Assembly: GCF_900101675.1 (NCBI RefSeq) | Contig: NZ_FNKG01000001.1 | Span: forward strand, 1 to 64,000 | DNA from: Curtobacterium sp. UNCCL20 | Lineage (GTDB): Bacteria > Actinomycetota > Actinomycetes > Actinomycetales > Microbacteriaceae | Length of the DNA: 64,000 nt | Reading direction: 5' to 3' | Shown here: piece by piece, positions 36,130-44,644 of the stretch | Numbering within the stretch: the stretch's first letter is position 1 | How the letters are laid out: each line of letters opens with the position of its first letter | Translations under genes and position numbers: made by a program | Notes under the pieces: generated by a model | What the model was told of the DNA's origin: nothing | The model's input: the letters and a program-made list of their open reading frames with translations, nothing else | Databases searched by the model: none

Positions 36130-37002
36130 ATGGCCATCGACGACCGCACCGCTCCGTCCACCCCTGCGCCGAACCGGCGTCGATCGGTCCCTGCCGAGAT
36201 CTCGAGGTCCTGGCTCCTGGTCTCCGGCACGGCGTCGGAGCGGTTCGAGAAGGCCCAGCGATCCCGCGCCGACCAGATCATCCTCGACATCGAGGACGCG
36301 GTCGACCCGGCCGCGAAGCCCGGCGCGCGGAACACGGTGGCGTCCTGGCTGGCTGGCGGCGGCGAGGCCTGGGTCCGGATCAACGACGTCACGACGGACT
36401 TCTGGGCGGACGACGTCGAGGAGCTCCGCGGGCTGCCCGGTCTGCAGGGCGTGATGCTCGCGAAGACCGAGTCCCCCGCGCAGGTCACCGACACCTGGCA
36501 CCGCCTGGGCGGACAGACCCCGGTGATCGCCCTGGTCGAGTCGGCGGTCGGCATCGAGGAGTCCGTCTCGATCGCGAAGGCGCAGGGCGCGTTCCGGCTG
36601 GCGTTCGGCTCCGGCGACTACCGCCGTGACACCGGCACCTCGGCCGACACCCTGGCGATGGCGTACCCGCGGTCGCGGCTGGTCGTGGCGTCCCGCGTGG
36701 GTCGCCTGCCCGGACCGATCGACGGCCCGACGGTCGGCTCGTCGCACCCGATCCTCCGCGAGCAGTCGCAGGTCGCGGTGTCCCTCGGCCTCACCGGCAA
36801 GCTGTGCCTCGACACCGAGCAGCTCCCCGTCATCAACGAGGTCATCTCGCCGACCCCGACCGACGTCGCCTGGGCGCAGGACTTCCTCGACGACTTCGAG
36901 GCGCGCGGGCAGGTCATCCGTGACGGCTCCGACCTGCCGCGACTCGGCCGTGCGCAGAAGATCCAGCGTCTCGCACAGGCGTTCGGCGTCGAGGCGCGGT
37001 AG
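36130..37002 (+). CDS. HpcH/HpaI / CitE-like CoA-ester lyase
   Basis: TIM-barrel lyase or aldolase of the citrate-lyase-beta group, acting on CoA esters such as citramalyl- or malyl-CoA. The 290-residue product has SWLLVSGTASERFEKA near the N-terminus and ILDIEDAVDP (metal-binding acidic pair, about residue 55). It also has VRIND, MLAKTESPAQV and LVESAVGIEE (catalytic Glu) in family order. No partner synthase or transferase gene is adjacent, so the substrate is open. ATG 36130 is used; an in-frame ATG at 36112 would add six residues. Confidence 0.85.
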   Translation: MAIDDRTAPSTPAPNRRRSVPAEISRSWLLVSGTASERFEKAQRSRADQIILDIEDAVDPAAKPGARNTVASWLAGGGEAWVRINDVTTDFWADDVEELRGLPGLQGVMLAKTESPAQVTDTWHRLGGQTPVIALVESAVGIEESVSIAKAQGAFRLAFGSGDYRRDTGTSADTLAMAYPRSRLVVASRVGRLPGPIDGPTVGSSHPILREQSQVAVSLGLTGKLCLDTEQLPVINEVISPTPTDVAWAQDFLDDFEARGQVIRDGSDLPRLGRAQKIQRLAQAFGVEAR

Positions 37003-37011
37003 GACTGCACC

Positions 37012-37482
37012 ATGACCTGGTCGAACGTGCCCGGCGGTCCGCCGCAGTCCTCCCCCTCCGGAGCAACCGACGCGCAGCGTGCCGCGTGGGAGCAGGGCGG
37101 CACGACGCTGTTCCCGGCCGCGAGGCTCGCCGACCGGATCTCGACCGTGCTCCTGCTCGCGTTCGGCGCGGTCATGACGATCGTGACCGCGATCGTCGGG
37201 GTCATCGCCGTCATCTCCGCCACCGCGACGTGCGACGCGTCGGCGGGGTGCTCCCCCGGTACGTACTTCGGCGGCACCGCGATCGCGGTCGGCGGTTCCT
37301 TCGTGATCGGCGTCGCGACGGTGGTCCTGGCGATCGGCGCGTGGATCCGGCGGCGGAGCTCGTGGTGGATCGCGGCCGTCGGGTTCGTCCTGGCGATCGC
37401 GTGCATCACCTGGGGCGGCGCGGTCTTCGCCAGCGCTGCCGACTCGGAGACCGGTTCCAGCTCGGTGGGCAGCACGGCCTGA
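37012..37482 (+). CDS. Hypothetical membrane protein
   Basis: 156 residues with four predicted membrane helices (about residues 42-68, 88-108, 112-132 and a short last one) after a Pro/Gly/Ser-rich cytoplasmic N-terminus. The loop between helices 1 and 2 holds two cysteines (CDASAGC) that could pair outside. It starts 9 nt past the CitE-like gene, probably in the same transcript. Family not identified. Confidence 0.75.
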   Translation: MTWSNVPGGPPQSSPSGATDAQRAAWEQGGTTLFPAARLADRISTVLLLAFGAVMTIVTAIVGVIAVISATATCDASAGCSPGTYFGGTAIAVGGSFVIGVATVVLAIGAWIRRRSSWWIAAVGFVLAIACITWGGAVFASAADSETGSSSVGSTA

Positions 37483-37541
37483 CGCGCCCGAGCGGGTGCT
37501 GTCGGGAACGGCATCGACAGCGGCCCTGGACGCGACCAGGT

Positions 37542-37588
37542 GACGGCCTGGAGGCGCGTGACCGGCCCGCACCGTGCCTCCAGTCCGG
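37542..37588. repeat. Dispersed palindrome, copy 3
   Basis: Imperfect copy: GACGGCCTGGAGGCGCG opens and CACCGTGCCTCCAGTCC closes, with an inner GGTC/GACC-like segment. It lies between the membrane protein gene and the monooxygenase gene, both plus strand. Confidence 0.75.
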
Positions 37589-37595
37589 AACGGCG

Positions 37596-37601
37596 TAGCG
37601 T
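37596..37601 (+). promoter_or_regulatory. -10 box for leaderless monooxygenase gene
   Basis: TAGCGT, 7 nt upstream of the ATG at 37609. Confidence 0.45.
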
Positions 37602-37608
37602 CCAGCCC

Positions 37609-38859
37609 ATGGTGACGGTCTCGCGGACGAGGGTCGCGGTGGTCGGTGGCGGCCCCGCAGGGGTCGTCCTCGGCCTGCTCGTCGCCCGCGCCGGCATCGA
37701 GGTGCGCGTCGTCGAGAAGCACGACGACTTCAACCGCGACTTCCGCGGCGACACCGTGCACGCGTCGACCATCCGACTGCTCGACGAGCTCGGCCTCGGC
37801 GACCGGTTCCGGGCGCTGCCGCAGTCGCGGCTCGACGACTTCTCGCTGCCGATGCCCGACGGCTCCCGGGTGCTGCTCGGCGACTTCTCGCGGCTCCGAC
37901 CGCCGTACGACCACGTCGCGATGGTGCCGCAGTGGGACCTGCTCGACATGCTCGTGACCGCAGCACGCCAGGAGCCCGCGTTCTCGATCTCGATGGGGCT
38001 CGCCGCGACCGGGACGATCGAGGAGAACGGCGTCGTCACCGGGGTGCACCTCCGGCCGTACCGCGGTGCCGACGGCGAGCCCGAGGAGCTGCGCGCGGAC
38101 GTCGTGATCGCCTGCGACGGCCGCGACTCGGTGCTCCGGAGCGCCGCGGGACTCCGACCCCGCTCGTTCCAAGTGCCGTTCGACACCTGGTGGTTCCGGC
38201 TCCCCCGCGAGCCCGGCGACGCCGCCACGGCACTCGTCCCCGCCTTCGACGGCGAGGACGTCGTGCTGAGCTTCCCGCGCCCCGACTACCACCAGGTCGC
38301 GTTCTTCGCACCGAAGGGGTCCGACGCCGCGATCCGCGCCGCCGGGGTCGAGGCCTTCCGCGCCCGCATCGCCCGCATCCGTCCGGACTTCGCCGGGCGG
38401 ATCGACGCGATCGCCTCGACGGACGACGTGCACGTGCTCGACGTGCGGATGGACCGGCTCGCCCGCTGGTGGAAACCCGGCCTGCTCTGCATCGGGGACG
38501 CCGCACACGCGATGTCCCCGGCCGGCGGGGTCGGGATCAACCTGGCGGTGCAGGACGCCGTCGCGACCGCCGGGATCCTCGTGCCCGCACTCCGGCACGA
38601 CCTCCGGGGCGCCGACCTCGACCGTGCGCTCGCGGCCGTCGAGCGGCGGCGCACACCACCCGCCGTGGTCGTCCAGACCGCGCAGTCGGTGCTGCACCGG
38701 GTGGTGTTCGAGCGGGCGTTCCGCGGCGAGCTGCAGGGTGGACCGCCGAAGCTGCCGGTCCTGCTCGCACGATGGGTGCCGCCGGTGCGGGGCGTGTACG
38801 CGCGGGGAATCGCGTTCGGGCCGCTGCCCGAGCACGCGCCGAGCTGGGCGCGGCGCTGA
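37609..38859 (+). CDS. FAD-dependent monooxygenase, PHBH fold
   Basis: Group A flavoprotein hydroxylase using NAD(P)H and oxygen. The 416-residue product has the Rossmann GxGxxG (VVGGGPAGVVLGLL, about residues 11-24), the DG motif VVIACDGRDSVLR (about 164-176) and the GD motif LCIGDAAHAMSPAGGVGIN (about 290-308). The substrate, probably an aromatic or polyketide ring, cannot be predicted. The gene ends directly in a CTGACG repeat. No pathway partners lie nearby. Confidence 0.9.
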   Translation: MVTVSRTRVAVVGGGPAGVVLGLLVARAGIEVRVVEKHDDFNRDFRGDTVHASTIRLLDELGLGDRFRALPQSRLDDFSLPMPDGSRVLLGDFSRLRPPYDHVAMVPQWDLLDMLVTAARQEPAFSISMGLAATGTIEENGVVTGVHLRPYRGADGEPEELRADVVIACDGRDSVLRSAAGLRPRSFQVPFDTWWFRLPREPGDAATALVPAFDGEDVVLSFPRPDYHQVAFFAPKGSDAAIRAAGVEAFRARIARIRPDFAGRIDAIASTDDVHVLDVRMDRLARWWKPGLLCIGDAAHAMSPAGGVGINLAVQDAVATAGILVPALRHDLRGADLDRALAAVERRRTPPAVVVQTAQSVLHRVVFERAFRGELQGGPPKLPVLLARWVPPVRGVYARGIAFGPLPEHAPSWARR

Positions 38860-38887
38860 CGCTGACGCTGACGCTGACGCTGACGCT
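38856..38887. repeat. CTGACG hexamer repeat at the monooxygenase stop
   Basis: Five units of CTGACG plus a partial unit. The first unit supplies the TGA stop, and each further unit repeats a TGA in the same frame. Confidence 0.85.
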
Positions 38888-38926
38888 GTCTGAGCGTCGC
38901 CGGACGGGTCGGCGCATGCTGGGGCC

Positions 38927-39805
38927 ATGAAGCAACGAGTCATCGGAGACGTGTCGGTCAGTGCCATCGGACTCGGCGGGATGCCGATGTCCATCGAGGG
39001 ACGACCCGACGAGCGGCAGGCGATCGCCACGATCCACGCCGCACTCGAGGCCGGCGTCACCCTCATCGACACCGCCGACGCGTACCACCTGCCATCCCAC
39101 GACGACGTGGGGCACAACGAGGAGCTCATCGCCCGGGCGGTGCGCGAGTACCACGGCAACACCGCCGAGGTCCTCATCGCGACCAAGGGCGGCCACCTGC
39201 GGCCGGAGCCCGGACCGTGGGCGCAGAACGGCCACCCGGAGTACCTGAAGGAAGCGGCGAAGGCGTCCGCGAAGCGCCTCGGCACCGAGACCATCGGGCT
39301 CTACCAGTTCCACCGCCCGGACCCGGCCGTGCCCTACGCGGACTCGATCGGCGCGCTGGCCGAGCTGCTCGACGAGGGCGTCATCCGGATGGCGGGCATC
39401 TCGAACGCCGACCCCGACCAGATCCGCACGGCGAACGAGGTGCTCGACGGGCGCCTGGCGTCGGTGCAGAACCAGTACTCGCCGAAGTTCCGCTCCAGCG
39501 AGCCCGAACTGCAGCTCTGCGACGAGCTCGGCATCGCGTTCCTGCCCTGGAGCCCGCTCGGTGGCATCCAGAACGCCGCCGACCTCGGCACCGCGTTCGA
39601 GGACTTCGCCTACATCGCCCGCGACCGGGGCGTCAGCCCGCAGGTGATCGCGCTGGCGTGGGAGCTCTCGAAGAGCGACGTGGTGGTGCCGATCCCCGGG
39701 GCCGCCCGACCGCAGTCGATCCTCGACTCGGTGACGGCCGCCACCATCCGGCTCCGCCCCGAGGACGTCGCACGGCTCGACGCGTCGCAGGCGGCTGCCG
39801 CGTAG
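38927..39805 (+). CDS. Aldo/keto reductase
   Basis: NADPH-dependent TIM-barrel reductase. The 292-residue product shows the tetrad Asp and Tyr in DTADAYH (about residues 46-52), Lys in ATKGG, and His in QFHRPDP. C-terminal VPIPGAARPQSILDS holds the NADP phosphate-binding segment. Physiological substrate unknown. CATGCT sits 6 nt before the ATG. A strong hairpin at 39811 closes the gene. Confidence 0.9.
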   Translation: MKQRVIGDVSVSAIGLGGMPMSIEGRPDERQAIATIHAALEAGVTLIDTADAYHLPSHDDVGHNEELIARAVREYHGNTAEVLIATKGGHLRPEPGPWAQNGHPEYLKEAAKASAKRLGTETIGLYQFHRPDPAVPYADSIGALAELLDEGVIRMAGISNADPDQIRTANEVLDGRLASVQNQYSPKFRSSEPELQLCDELGIAFLPWSPLGGIQNAADLGTAFEDFAYIARDRGVSPQVIALAWELSKSDVVVPIPGAARPQSILDSVTAATIRLRPEDVARLDASQAAAA

Positions 39806-39810
39806 ACGGA

Positions 39811-39853
39811 CGGCGCCCCGGCTCTCCGGTCGTTCCGGAGACCCGGGGCGCCG
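39811..39853. terminator. Terminator after the aldo/keto reductase gene
   Basis: Stem of 19 bp with one mismatch (arm CGGCGCCCCGGCTCTCCGG) and a 5-nt loop, starting 6 nt past the stop. It also faces a minus-strand remnant ending at 39878. Confidence 0.85.
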
Positions 39854-39877
39854 CCGCGTGCTGCGCGGGTCAGCGCG

Positions 39878-39979
39878 TCAGGCGGTGCAGACCTTCTGGA
39901 AGTCGTTGCCCGACTCCTGCACCGTCGTCGTCGTGTCCTGGAACTTCGACCGGTCAGGGGAGCTCCACAGGTGCACCGC
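39878..39979 (-). pseudogene. Possible 3' remnant of a minus-strand gene
   Basis: A short open stretch reads SSPDRSKFQDTTTTVQES then GNDFQKVCTA and stop, with normal codon bias at the third position, just upstream of a strong hairpin. In frame upstream it runs into the antisense of the neighbouring plus-strand gene, so no full gene exists. It could be a truncated C-terminus or a tiny peptide starting at a GTG near 39979. Confidence 0.3.
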
Positions 39980-40024
39980 TCGCGCTGTTCGGTTCCCACG
40001 ACGCGCGAGGGTCCGGCCACCGCG

Positions 40025-40030
40025 TACCGT
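40025..40030 (+). promoter_or_regulatory. -10 box for leaderless quinone oxidoreductase gene
   Basis: TACCGT, 7 nt upstream of the ATG at 40038. Confidence 0.45.
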
Positions 40031-40037
40031 CGAGGGC

Positions 40038-41003
40038 ATGCGAGCCATCACCCCGGACCACGGTGCACTCTCCCTCGGCGACCACCCCGACCCGGTGCCC
40101 GCGGCCGGCGAGGTGCTCATCGAGGTCGCCGCCGCCGGGGTGAACAACGCCGACCTGCAGCAGGTCGCCGGGAACTACCCACCGCCGCCCGGAGCCTCGG
40201 AGATCCTGGGGCTCGAGGTCTCCGGCACCGTCCGCGCACTGGGGCCGGGCACCCGGGGCTTCGCCGTCGGTGACCGGGTGTGCGCGCTGCTCTCCGGTGG
40301 CGGGTACGCCTCGCTGGTCGTGGCGCCGGCGACCCAGGTCCTGCCCGTCCCCGACGGTGTCGACCTGGTCGAGGCGGCCGGGCTGCCGGAAGCGGCCTGC
40401 ACCGTGTACTCCAACGTCGGCATGCTCGCGGGACTCCGGCCGGGTCAGACGCTCCTGGTGCACGGCGGGACGGGCGGGATGGGGTCGCACGCGGTCCTCT
40501 GGGCGAAGGCGCTCGGGGCCACCGTGATCGCGACCTCCGGCGGGGAGCGGAAGGTGCGGGCGTCCGACGAGCTCGGCGCGGACCTCGTGATCGACCACCG
40601 CTCGGAGGACTTCGTCGCACGGACGCTCGAGTACACCGAGGGTCGCGGCGTCGACGTGGTGCTCGACGTGGTCGGTCCGGAGTACCTGGGCCGGAACCTC
40701 GAGGTGCTGGCGCCGAACGGGCACATCGCGGTGATCGCCTCGGGCAGCGGACGCACGGGAGAGCTCGACTTCGGCGCGATGATGCGGAAGCGGGCGACGA
40801 TCAGTGCGACGACCCTCCGCGCACGACCCCTCGACGAGAAGGCCGCGATCGTCGAGGCGGTCCGCTACAACGTCTGGCCGTTCGTGGCCGACGGGCGGGT
40901 CCGCCCCGTGGTCGACTCGGTCCTGCCGCTCGCCGAGGCTGCCGAGGCGCACCGCCGGGTCCGCGACGGTGAGGTCGTCGGCAAGGTGCTCCTGACGCCC
41001 TAG
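40038..41003 (+). CDS. NAD(P)H quinone oxidoreductase, zinc-less MDR family
   Basis: The 321-residue medium-chain reductase of the PIG3/QOR group reduces quinones or related carbonyls with NADPH. It has the GroES-like N-terminal half with VNNADLQQVAGNYPPPPG (about residues 36-53). The nucleotide-binding LLVHGGTGGMGSHAVLWAKALG (about 141-162) and VDVVLDVVGPEYL follow. The catalytic zinc ligands of alcohol dehydrogenases are absent. It is convergent with the pyruvyltransferase gene. Confidence 0.9.
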   Translation: MRAITPDHGALSLGDHPDPVPAAGEVLIEVAAAGVNNADLQQVAGNYPPPPGASEILGLEVSGTVRALGPGTRGFAVGDRVCALLSGGGYASLVVAPATQVLPVPDGVDLVEAAGLPEAACTVYSNVGMLAGLRPGQTLLVHGGTGGMGSHAVLWAKALGATVIATSGGERKVRASDELGADLVIDHRSEDFVARTLEYTEGRGVDVVLDVVGPEYLGRNLEVLAPNGHIAVIASGSGRTGELDFGAMMRKRATISATTLRARPLDEKAAIVEAVRYNVWPFVADGRVRPVVDSVLPLAEAAEAHRRVRDGEVVGKVLLTP

Positions 41004-41069
41004 GCAGCCGCGGAACACCGGCGGGTTCGGAGGGCGGAGGTCTCACCGCCGTCGGCACGTGCTGGACGG

Positions 41070-41966
41070 TCAGTGACCGCTGCGGAGGGGAGCGGAGGAA
41101 CGCAGGAGCCCCTCCACGAGTTCGTCGATGCGGTGGTCCGCTGTCTCGAGGTCCCGCTCACCGAGTGCTCGCGCTCGACTGCGGCCCTGCTCCGTCAGGA
41201 GGCCGTTCCACGCGGTCAGCCGGACATCGAGGCCGACGGACCGGTGGTAGTCGTGGTACTTGAACGGGGCCTCGCTCGCCGCCGGGGTCGCGAGCGAGAC
41301 CAGCGTCGCCGGCGTCCGGAGGGCGTGCGCGAGGATCACGCCGTGCATGCCGCTGCTCATCACGTGTTCGGCCGCGCCGAGTTCGGCCAGCATCGCCGAG
41401 GGGGTCAGGGTGGCGGGGAGCACGCGCACGCCCGTCGAGCGGATGGCCGCGATGGTCCGCCGCTGCACCGCCGTCATGTGCGACGTGAAGTGGGTCACGA
41501 GCACGGTCCCCCGCCGACGGGCTCGGGGCAGGCCCGGTCGGAGCGACCGCACCAGCAGCCCGGGGTCGCCGATCGGCGTGGTCTCCGGCAGCTGCAACGC
41601 CGCTCGCGCCAGCGGTCCGCGGATCGCGAGGAAGCGGTCACGGATGGCCGCCGCCTTGCCCTCGGGCACGTTGGGGGTGTGGAGGCCCGTGCCCCAGATC
41701 TGCCCGATCCCGCCGCGGGTGAGGTAGGGCACGATCGCGCTCCCGATGGCGACGACGTCCTCCCGGCCGAGGGGCGCCCAGCGCACCGGTCGCCCGGTGG
41801 CCTCTGCGAGGACGAGTTCGGAGAGCTCGTCGCCGTGGTTCGTGAAGGCGCGCCCGGGCCCGAGCGCGAGCCTGGACCAAGCGGGAGCGTGGTCGCGGAG
41901 TTCGTGGGCGAGGGTGCGGAGGTCCCGGCGGGGGGACCACCAGAAGGCGTTGATCGGACTCGGCAT
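41070..41966 (-). CDS. Polysaccharide pyruvyl transferase family protein
   Basis: 298-residue GT-B-like protein of the PS_pyruv_trans family, which transfers pyruvate from PEP to sugars as a ketal. NHGDELSELVL (about residues 43-53), GQIWGTGLHTP and MSSGMHGVILAHAL (about 204-217) are the diagnostic motifs. It would modify a capsule or cell-wall glycan, but no glycan gene cluster is adjacent. A striking AT palindrome overlaps its promoter region. Confidence 0.85.
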   Translation of the reverse strand: MPSPINAFWWSPRRDLRTLAHELRDHAPAWSRLALGPGRAFTNHGDELSELVLAEATGRPVRWAPLGREDVVAIGSAIVPYLTRGGIGQIWGTGLHTPNVPEGKAAAIRDRFLAIRGPLARAALQLPETTPIGDPGLLVRSLRPGLPRARRRGTVLVTHFTSHMTAVQRRTIAAIRSTGVRVLPATLTPSAMLAELGAAEHVMSSGMHGVILAHALRTPATLVSLATPAASEAPFKYHDYHRSVGLDVRLTAWNGLLTEQGRSRARALGERDLETADHRIDELVEGLLRSSAPLRSGH

Positions 41967-41989
41967 GACATCTCACTTCTCTGGTCGGC

Positions 41990-42003
41990 GATATTACAAT
42001 ATC
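41990..42003. promoter_or_regulatory. AT-rich palindromic operator before the pyruvyltransferase gene
   Basis: GATATTACAATATC is a perfect inverted repeat (6+2+6) in a 70%-GC setting, 24 bp upstream of the ATG at 41966. The minus-strand TAATAT within it (41996-41991) could be the -10 box, so a bound regulator would block transcription. The regulator is not identified. Confidence 0.55.
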
Positions 42004-42078
42004 ACACGCCAGCAGATCGGCGAGGGGTCGTGCGGAAGGGGTCGGCGCGGGCGGCGGGACGGGTCGGCAGCGTGGGGG

Positions 42079-42849
42079 TCAGGCGTGGACGCGTGCCAGG
42101 AAGTCGACCAGGGCCGGGTGCTGCGGGGCGTCGAGGACGGCGGCCGGGGCACCCTGTTCGACGACCTCGCCGCGGTGCAGGAACACGATCCTGTCGGCCA
42201 CGTTCCGCGCGAAGTGCATCTCGTGCGTGGTCATCAGGATCGTCGAGCCCTGCCGCTGCAGCTCGGTCACGAGGTCGAGCACCTCGCCGACGAGCTGCGG
42301 GTCGAGCGCACTCGTGACCTCGTCGAGCAGTAGCAGTTCGGGGTCGGAGGCGATCGCCCGGACGATGGCGACGCGCTGCTGCTGCCCGCCGGAGAGCCGG
42401 TCCGGGTAGGCACCGGCGAAGTCCGCCAGGCCGATCCGCTCGAGGAGCCGACGCGCGGTCTCCTCCGCCTCGGCCTTGCCGACGCCGTGCACCTGCCGCG
42501 AGGCGAGCGTCACGTTGTCGAGGACGGTCATGTGCGGGAAGAGGTTGAACTGCTGGAAGACCACACCGATCCGGGCGCGGGTCGCGTCGACGTCGATGCG
42601 CGGGTCGGCGATGTCCGTCCCCTGCAGCAGGATCTCGCCGTCGTCGATGCCCTCGAGGAGGTTCACCGTCTTGAGGAGCGTCGACTTCCCGGAGCCGGAC
42701 GCCCCGATGACGCAGATCACCTCGTGGCGGTGCAGCGTCAGGTCGATGCCGCGCAGGACCTCGTGCTCGCCGAAGGCCTTGCGGAGGCCGCGCAGCTCGA
42801 GGACGGGGGCCGCCGTGTCGGGGGTGATCCGTTCCTCCAGGCCCGTCAT
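42079..42849 (-). CDS. Amino acid ABC transporter ATP-binding protein
   Basis: Energises uptake of a polar amino acid. The 256-residue product has Walker A GASGSGKST (about residues 49-57), the Q-loop VFQQFNLFPHMTV typical of polar-amino-acid (GlnQ/HisP) transporters, signature LSGGQQQR, and Walker B LLLLDEVTSALD. The ATG at 42849 overlaps the permease stop (ATGA). It is the last gene of the six-gene operon that begins with the SAHase-like gene. Confidence 0.95.
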   Translation of the reverse strand: MTGLEERITPDTAAPVLELRGLRKAFGEHEVLRGIDLTLHRHEVICVIGASGSGKSTLLKTVNLLEGIDDGEILLQGTDIADPRIDVDATRARIGVVFQQFNLFPHMTVLDNVTLASRQVHGVGKAEAEETARRLLERIGLADFAGAYPDRLSGGQQQRVAIVRAIASDPELLLLDEVTSALDPQLVGEVLDLVTELQRQGSTILMTTHEMHFARNVADRIVFLHRGEVVEQGAPAAVLDAPQHPALVDFLARVHA

Positions 42850-43724
42850 ACGGTCCCTCCGATCTGCTCGCGCCGCTGCTGCCGACGCGCGATCGCGTCC
42901 GTGACGCGGATCAGCGGCAGGCTGATCGCGACGAACAGCAACCCCGCGACGAAGTAGGGCGTGAAGTTGTAGGTCTCCGCCTGCGCGATCTGCGCCGACC
43001 GGACCGCGTCCACCGCGCCGAGGATCGACACCAGCCCGACGTCCTTCTGCATCGAGACGAAGTCGTTCATGAGCGCCGGCGTCACCTTCCGGATCGCCTG
43101 CGGCAGCACCACCAGCCGGAGCGTCTTCGCGTGCGAGAGCCCGAGCGACCGGGCCGCGAGCCGCTGCGACGGGTGCACGGCCTCCATGCCGGCGCGGAGC
43201 ACCTCGGCGATGTACGACGAGTACGTCAGGACGATCGCGATCGTGCCCCAGACCTCGGCGGGCAGGCGCGGGAAGACCCCGAGTCCGGGGATCCCGTAGC
43301 CGACCAGGTACAGCACGATGATGAGCGGCAGACCGCGGAACAGGTCCGTGTACCCGGTCGCGAGCATCCGCAGGGGGAAGAACACCGGGTTGCGGAGGCC
43401 CCGGACGACCGCGAGCAGCGTGCCGAAGACGGCGACGCCGATCGCGCTGAAGAACAGGATCCGGACGTTCAGCCAGAGGCCGAGCAGGATGTCCGGGAAC
43501 GTGTCGACCGCGGTCGCCGGGTCGAAGAACGACTGCTGGACCGCGGCCCACCCGGGGGTGTTCACGACCCCGAAGTAGGCGATCGCGATGACCACGACCG
43601 TCGACGCCACCGAGATCACGACGGAGCGGCGGCCGCGCTGCCGACGGTACAGCCGACGCTCCAGCTCGACCTGGCTCGGAGCGGGTGCGGCCACCGGGGT
43701 CCCGGCGCCTGCTGGCAGCGTCAT
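42846..43724 (-). CDS. Amino acid ABC transporter permease
   Basis: 292-residue inner-membrane protein with one N-terminal helix plus the His/Glu/Gln-type permease core. The EAA loop appears as AARSLGLSHAKTLRLVVLPQAI. Only one permease gene is present, so the complex should contain a homodimer. It starts 5 bp after the binding-protein stop. Confidence 0.93.
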   Translation of the reverse strand: MTLPAGAGTPVAAPAPSQVELERRLYRRQRGRRSVVISVASTVVVIAIAYFGVVNTPGWAAVQQSFFDPATAVDTFPDILLGLWLNVRILFFSAIGVAVFGTLLAVVRGLRNPVFFPLRMLATGYTDLFRGLPLIIVLYLVGYGIPGLGVFPRLPAEVWGTIAIVLTYSSYIAEVLRAGMEAVHPSQRLAARSLGLSHAKTLRLVVLPQAIRKVTPALMNDFVSMQKDVGLVSILGAVDAVRSAQIAQAETYNFTPYFVAGLLFVAISLPLIRVTDAIARRQQRREQIGGTV

Positions 43725-43728
43725 GCGG

Positions 43729-44547
43729 CTACTTCAGGACCGGGGTGCCGGTCTCCGACGAGAGCCACTTGGTCTGCAGGGCCGTGAGCGTGCCGTCGTC
43801 GTCGAGGGTCTTCAGCGCCTTGTCGACCTTGCTCGTCAGCTCGGAGTCCTTCGGCAGGACGAACCCGAACTGGTCGCCCTTCCCGTCGGCCGGGAACTGC
43901 GCCGACACCGTGCCGTCGTCGAGCTGGGCGCCGGACATGTAGAACGCGGTCGGCAGGTCGGTCACGATGGCGTCGATCTGCCCCGACTTCAGCGCGAGCA
44001 CCGCGTCGTCGTTCGAGTTGAACACCTGCGGGGTGATCCCGAGGACGTCCTTCACGCTCTGGATGCTCGTCGAGCCGGTGGCCACCCCGATGGCGTCCTT
44101 CTTGAGCGCGGCGATCGTGGTGTGGTCGACGGCCTTCGACGTCTTCGTGGTCACGACGGCCTGCGTGGTCGTGTAGTACGGCGTCGACATGTCGACGGCC
44201 TTCTTGCGCTTGGCGTCGATCGAGAACTGCTGGACGTTGAGGTCCCAGTCCTTCGGGCCCGGGGCGATCGCACTGTCGAACGTGCTGCGCTTCCAGACGA
44301 CGTCGGACTTCGCGTAGCCCATCTCCTTCGCCACTGCGTAGGCCACGGCGGACTCGAAGCCCTTGCCGGACTGCGGCTTGTTGTCCTCGACCCAGGGCGA
44401 GTACGCCGGCTGGCCGGTCGCGATCGTGAGCTTGCCGTCGGTGACGGTGCCGGCGGCGTTGCTGCTGCCGGCGCCGCACGCCGAGAGCGCGAGGGCGGCG
44501 ACCGCTGCGGTGGCGACGGCGAGGGTGAAGCGGAGGGAACGGGTCAC
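43729..44547 (-). CDS. Amino acid ABC transporter substrate-binding lipoprotein
   Basis: 272-residue type II periplasmic-binding-protein fold, membrane anchored. It has a signal peptide with lipobox LSAC (about residue 22), then KLTIATG, WDLNVQQFSIDAKRKKAVDMS and DAIVTDLPTA. These match the family 3 (glutamine/histidine/cystine) binders, though the substrate is not fixed by sequence. The GTG at 44547 has GAAGG upstream. A -10-like TACACT at 44587-44582 suggests an internal promoter. Confidence 0.92.
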   Translation of the reverse strand: MTRSLRFTLAVATAAVAALALSACGAGSSNAAGTVTDGKLTIATGQPAYSPWVEDNKPQSGKGFESAVAYAVAKEMGYAKSDVVWKRSTFDSAIAPGPKDWDLNVQQFSIDAKRKKAVDMSTPYYTTTQAVVTTKTSKAVDHTTIAALKKDAIGVATGSTSIQSVKDVLGITPQVFNSNDDAVLALKSGQIDAIVTDLPTAFYMSGAQLDDGTVSAQFPADGKGDQFGFVLPKDSELTSKVDKALKTLDDDGTLTALQTKWLSSETGTPVLK

Positions 44548-44581
44548 GGTCGGGCCTTCGTGAGGGGGTGGGGGCAGGAGG

Positions 44582-44587
44582 AGTGTA
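44582..44587 (-). promoter_or_regulatory. Possible internal promoter before the ABC genes
   Basis: TACACT on the minus strand, 34 nt upstream of the binding-protein start, inside the 97-bp gap after the cupin gene. No good -35 box. Confidence 0.3.
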
Positions 44588-44644
44588 CTTCGCACTGGGA
44601 TACCAGCGCGAAACGGATGTCGCGGCGCGACGACGCGCCGCGGC

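Noticed and set aside
33594..36629. 1,011-codon plus-strand frame opposite the helicase-like gene
   Set aside because: Shadow frame with Gly/Arg/Val bias; it overlaps both the large minus gene and the start of the CitE-like gene.
35935..39294. 1,119-codon minus-strand frame across four plus-strand genes
   Set aside because: It covers the CitE-like, membrane protein, monooxygenase and AKR genes, all with recognisable motifs; its own translation has none.
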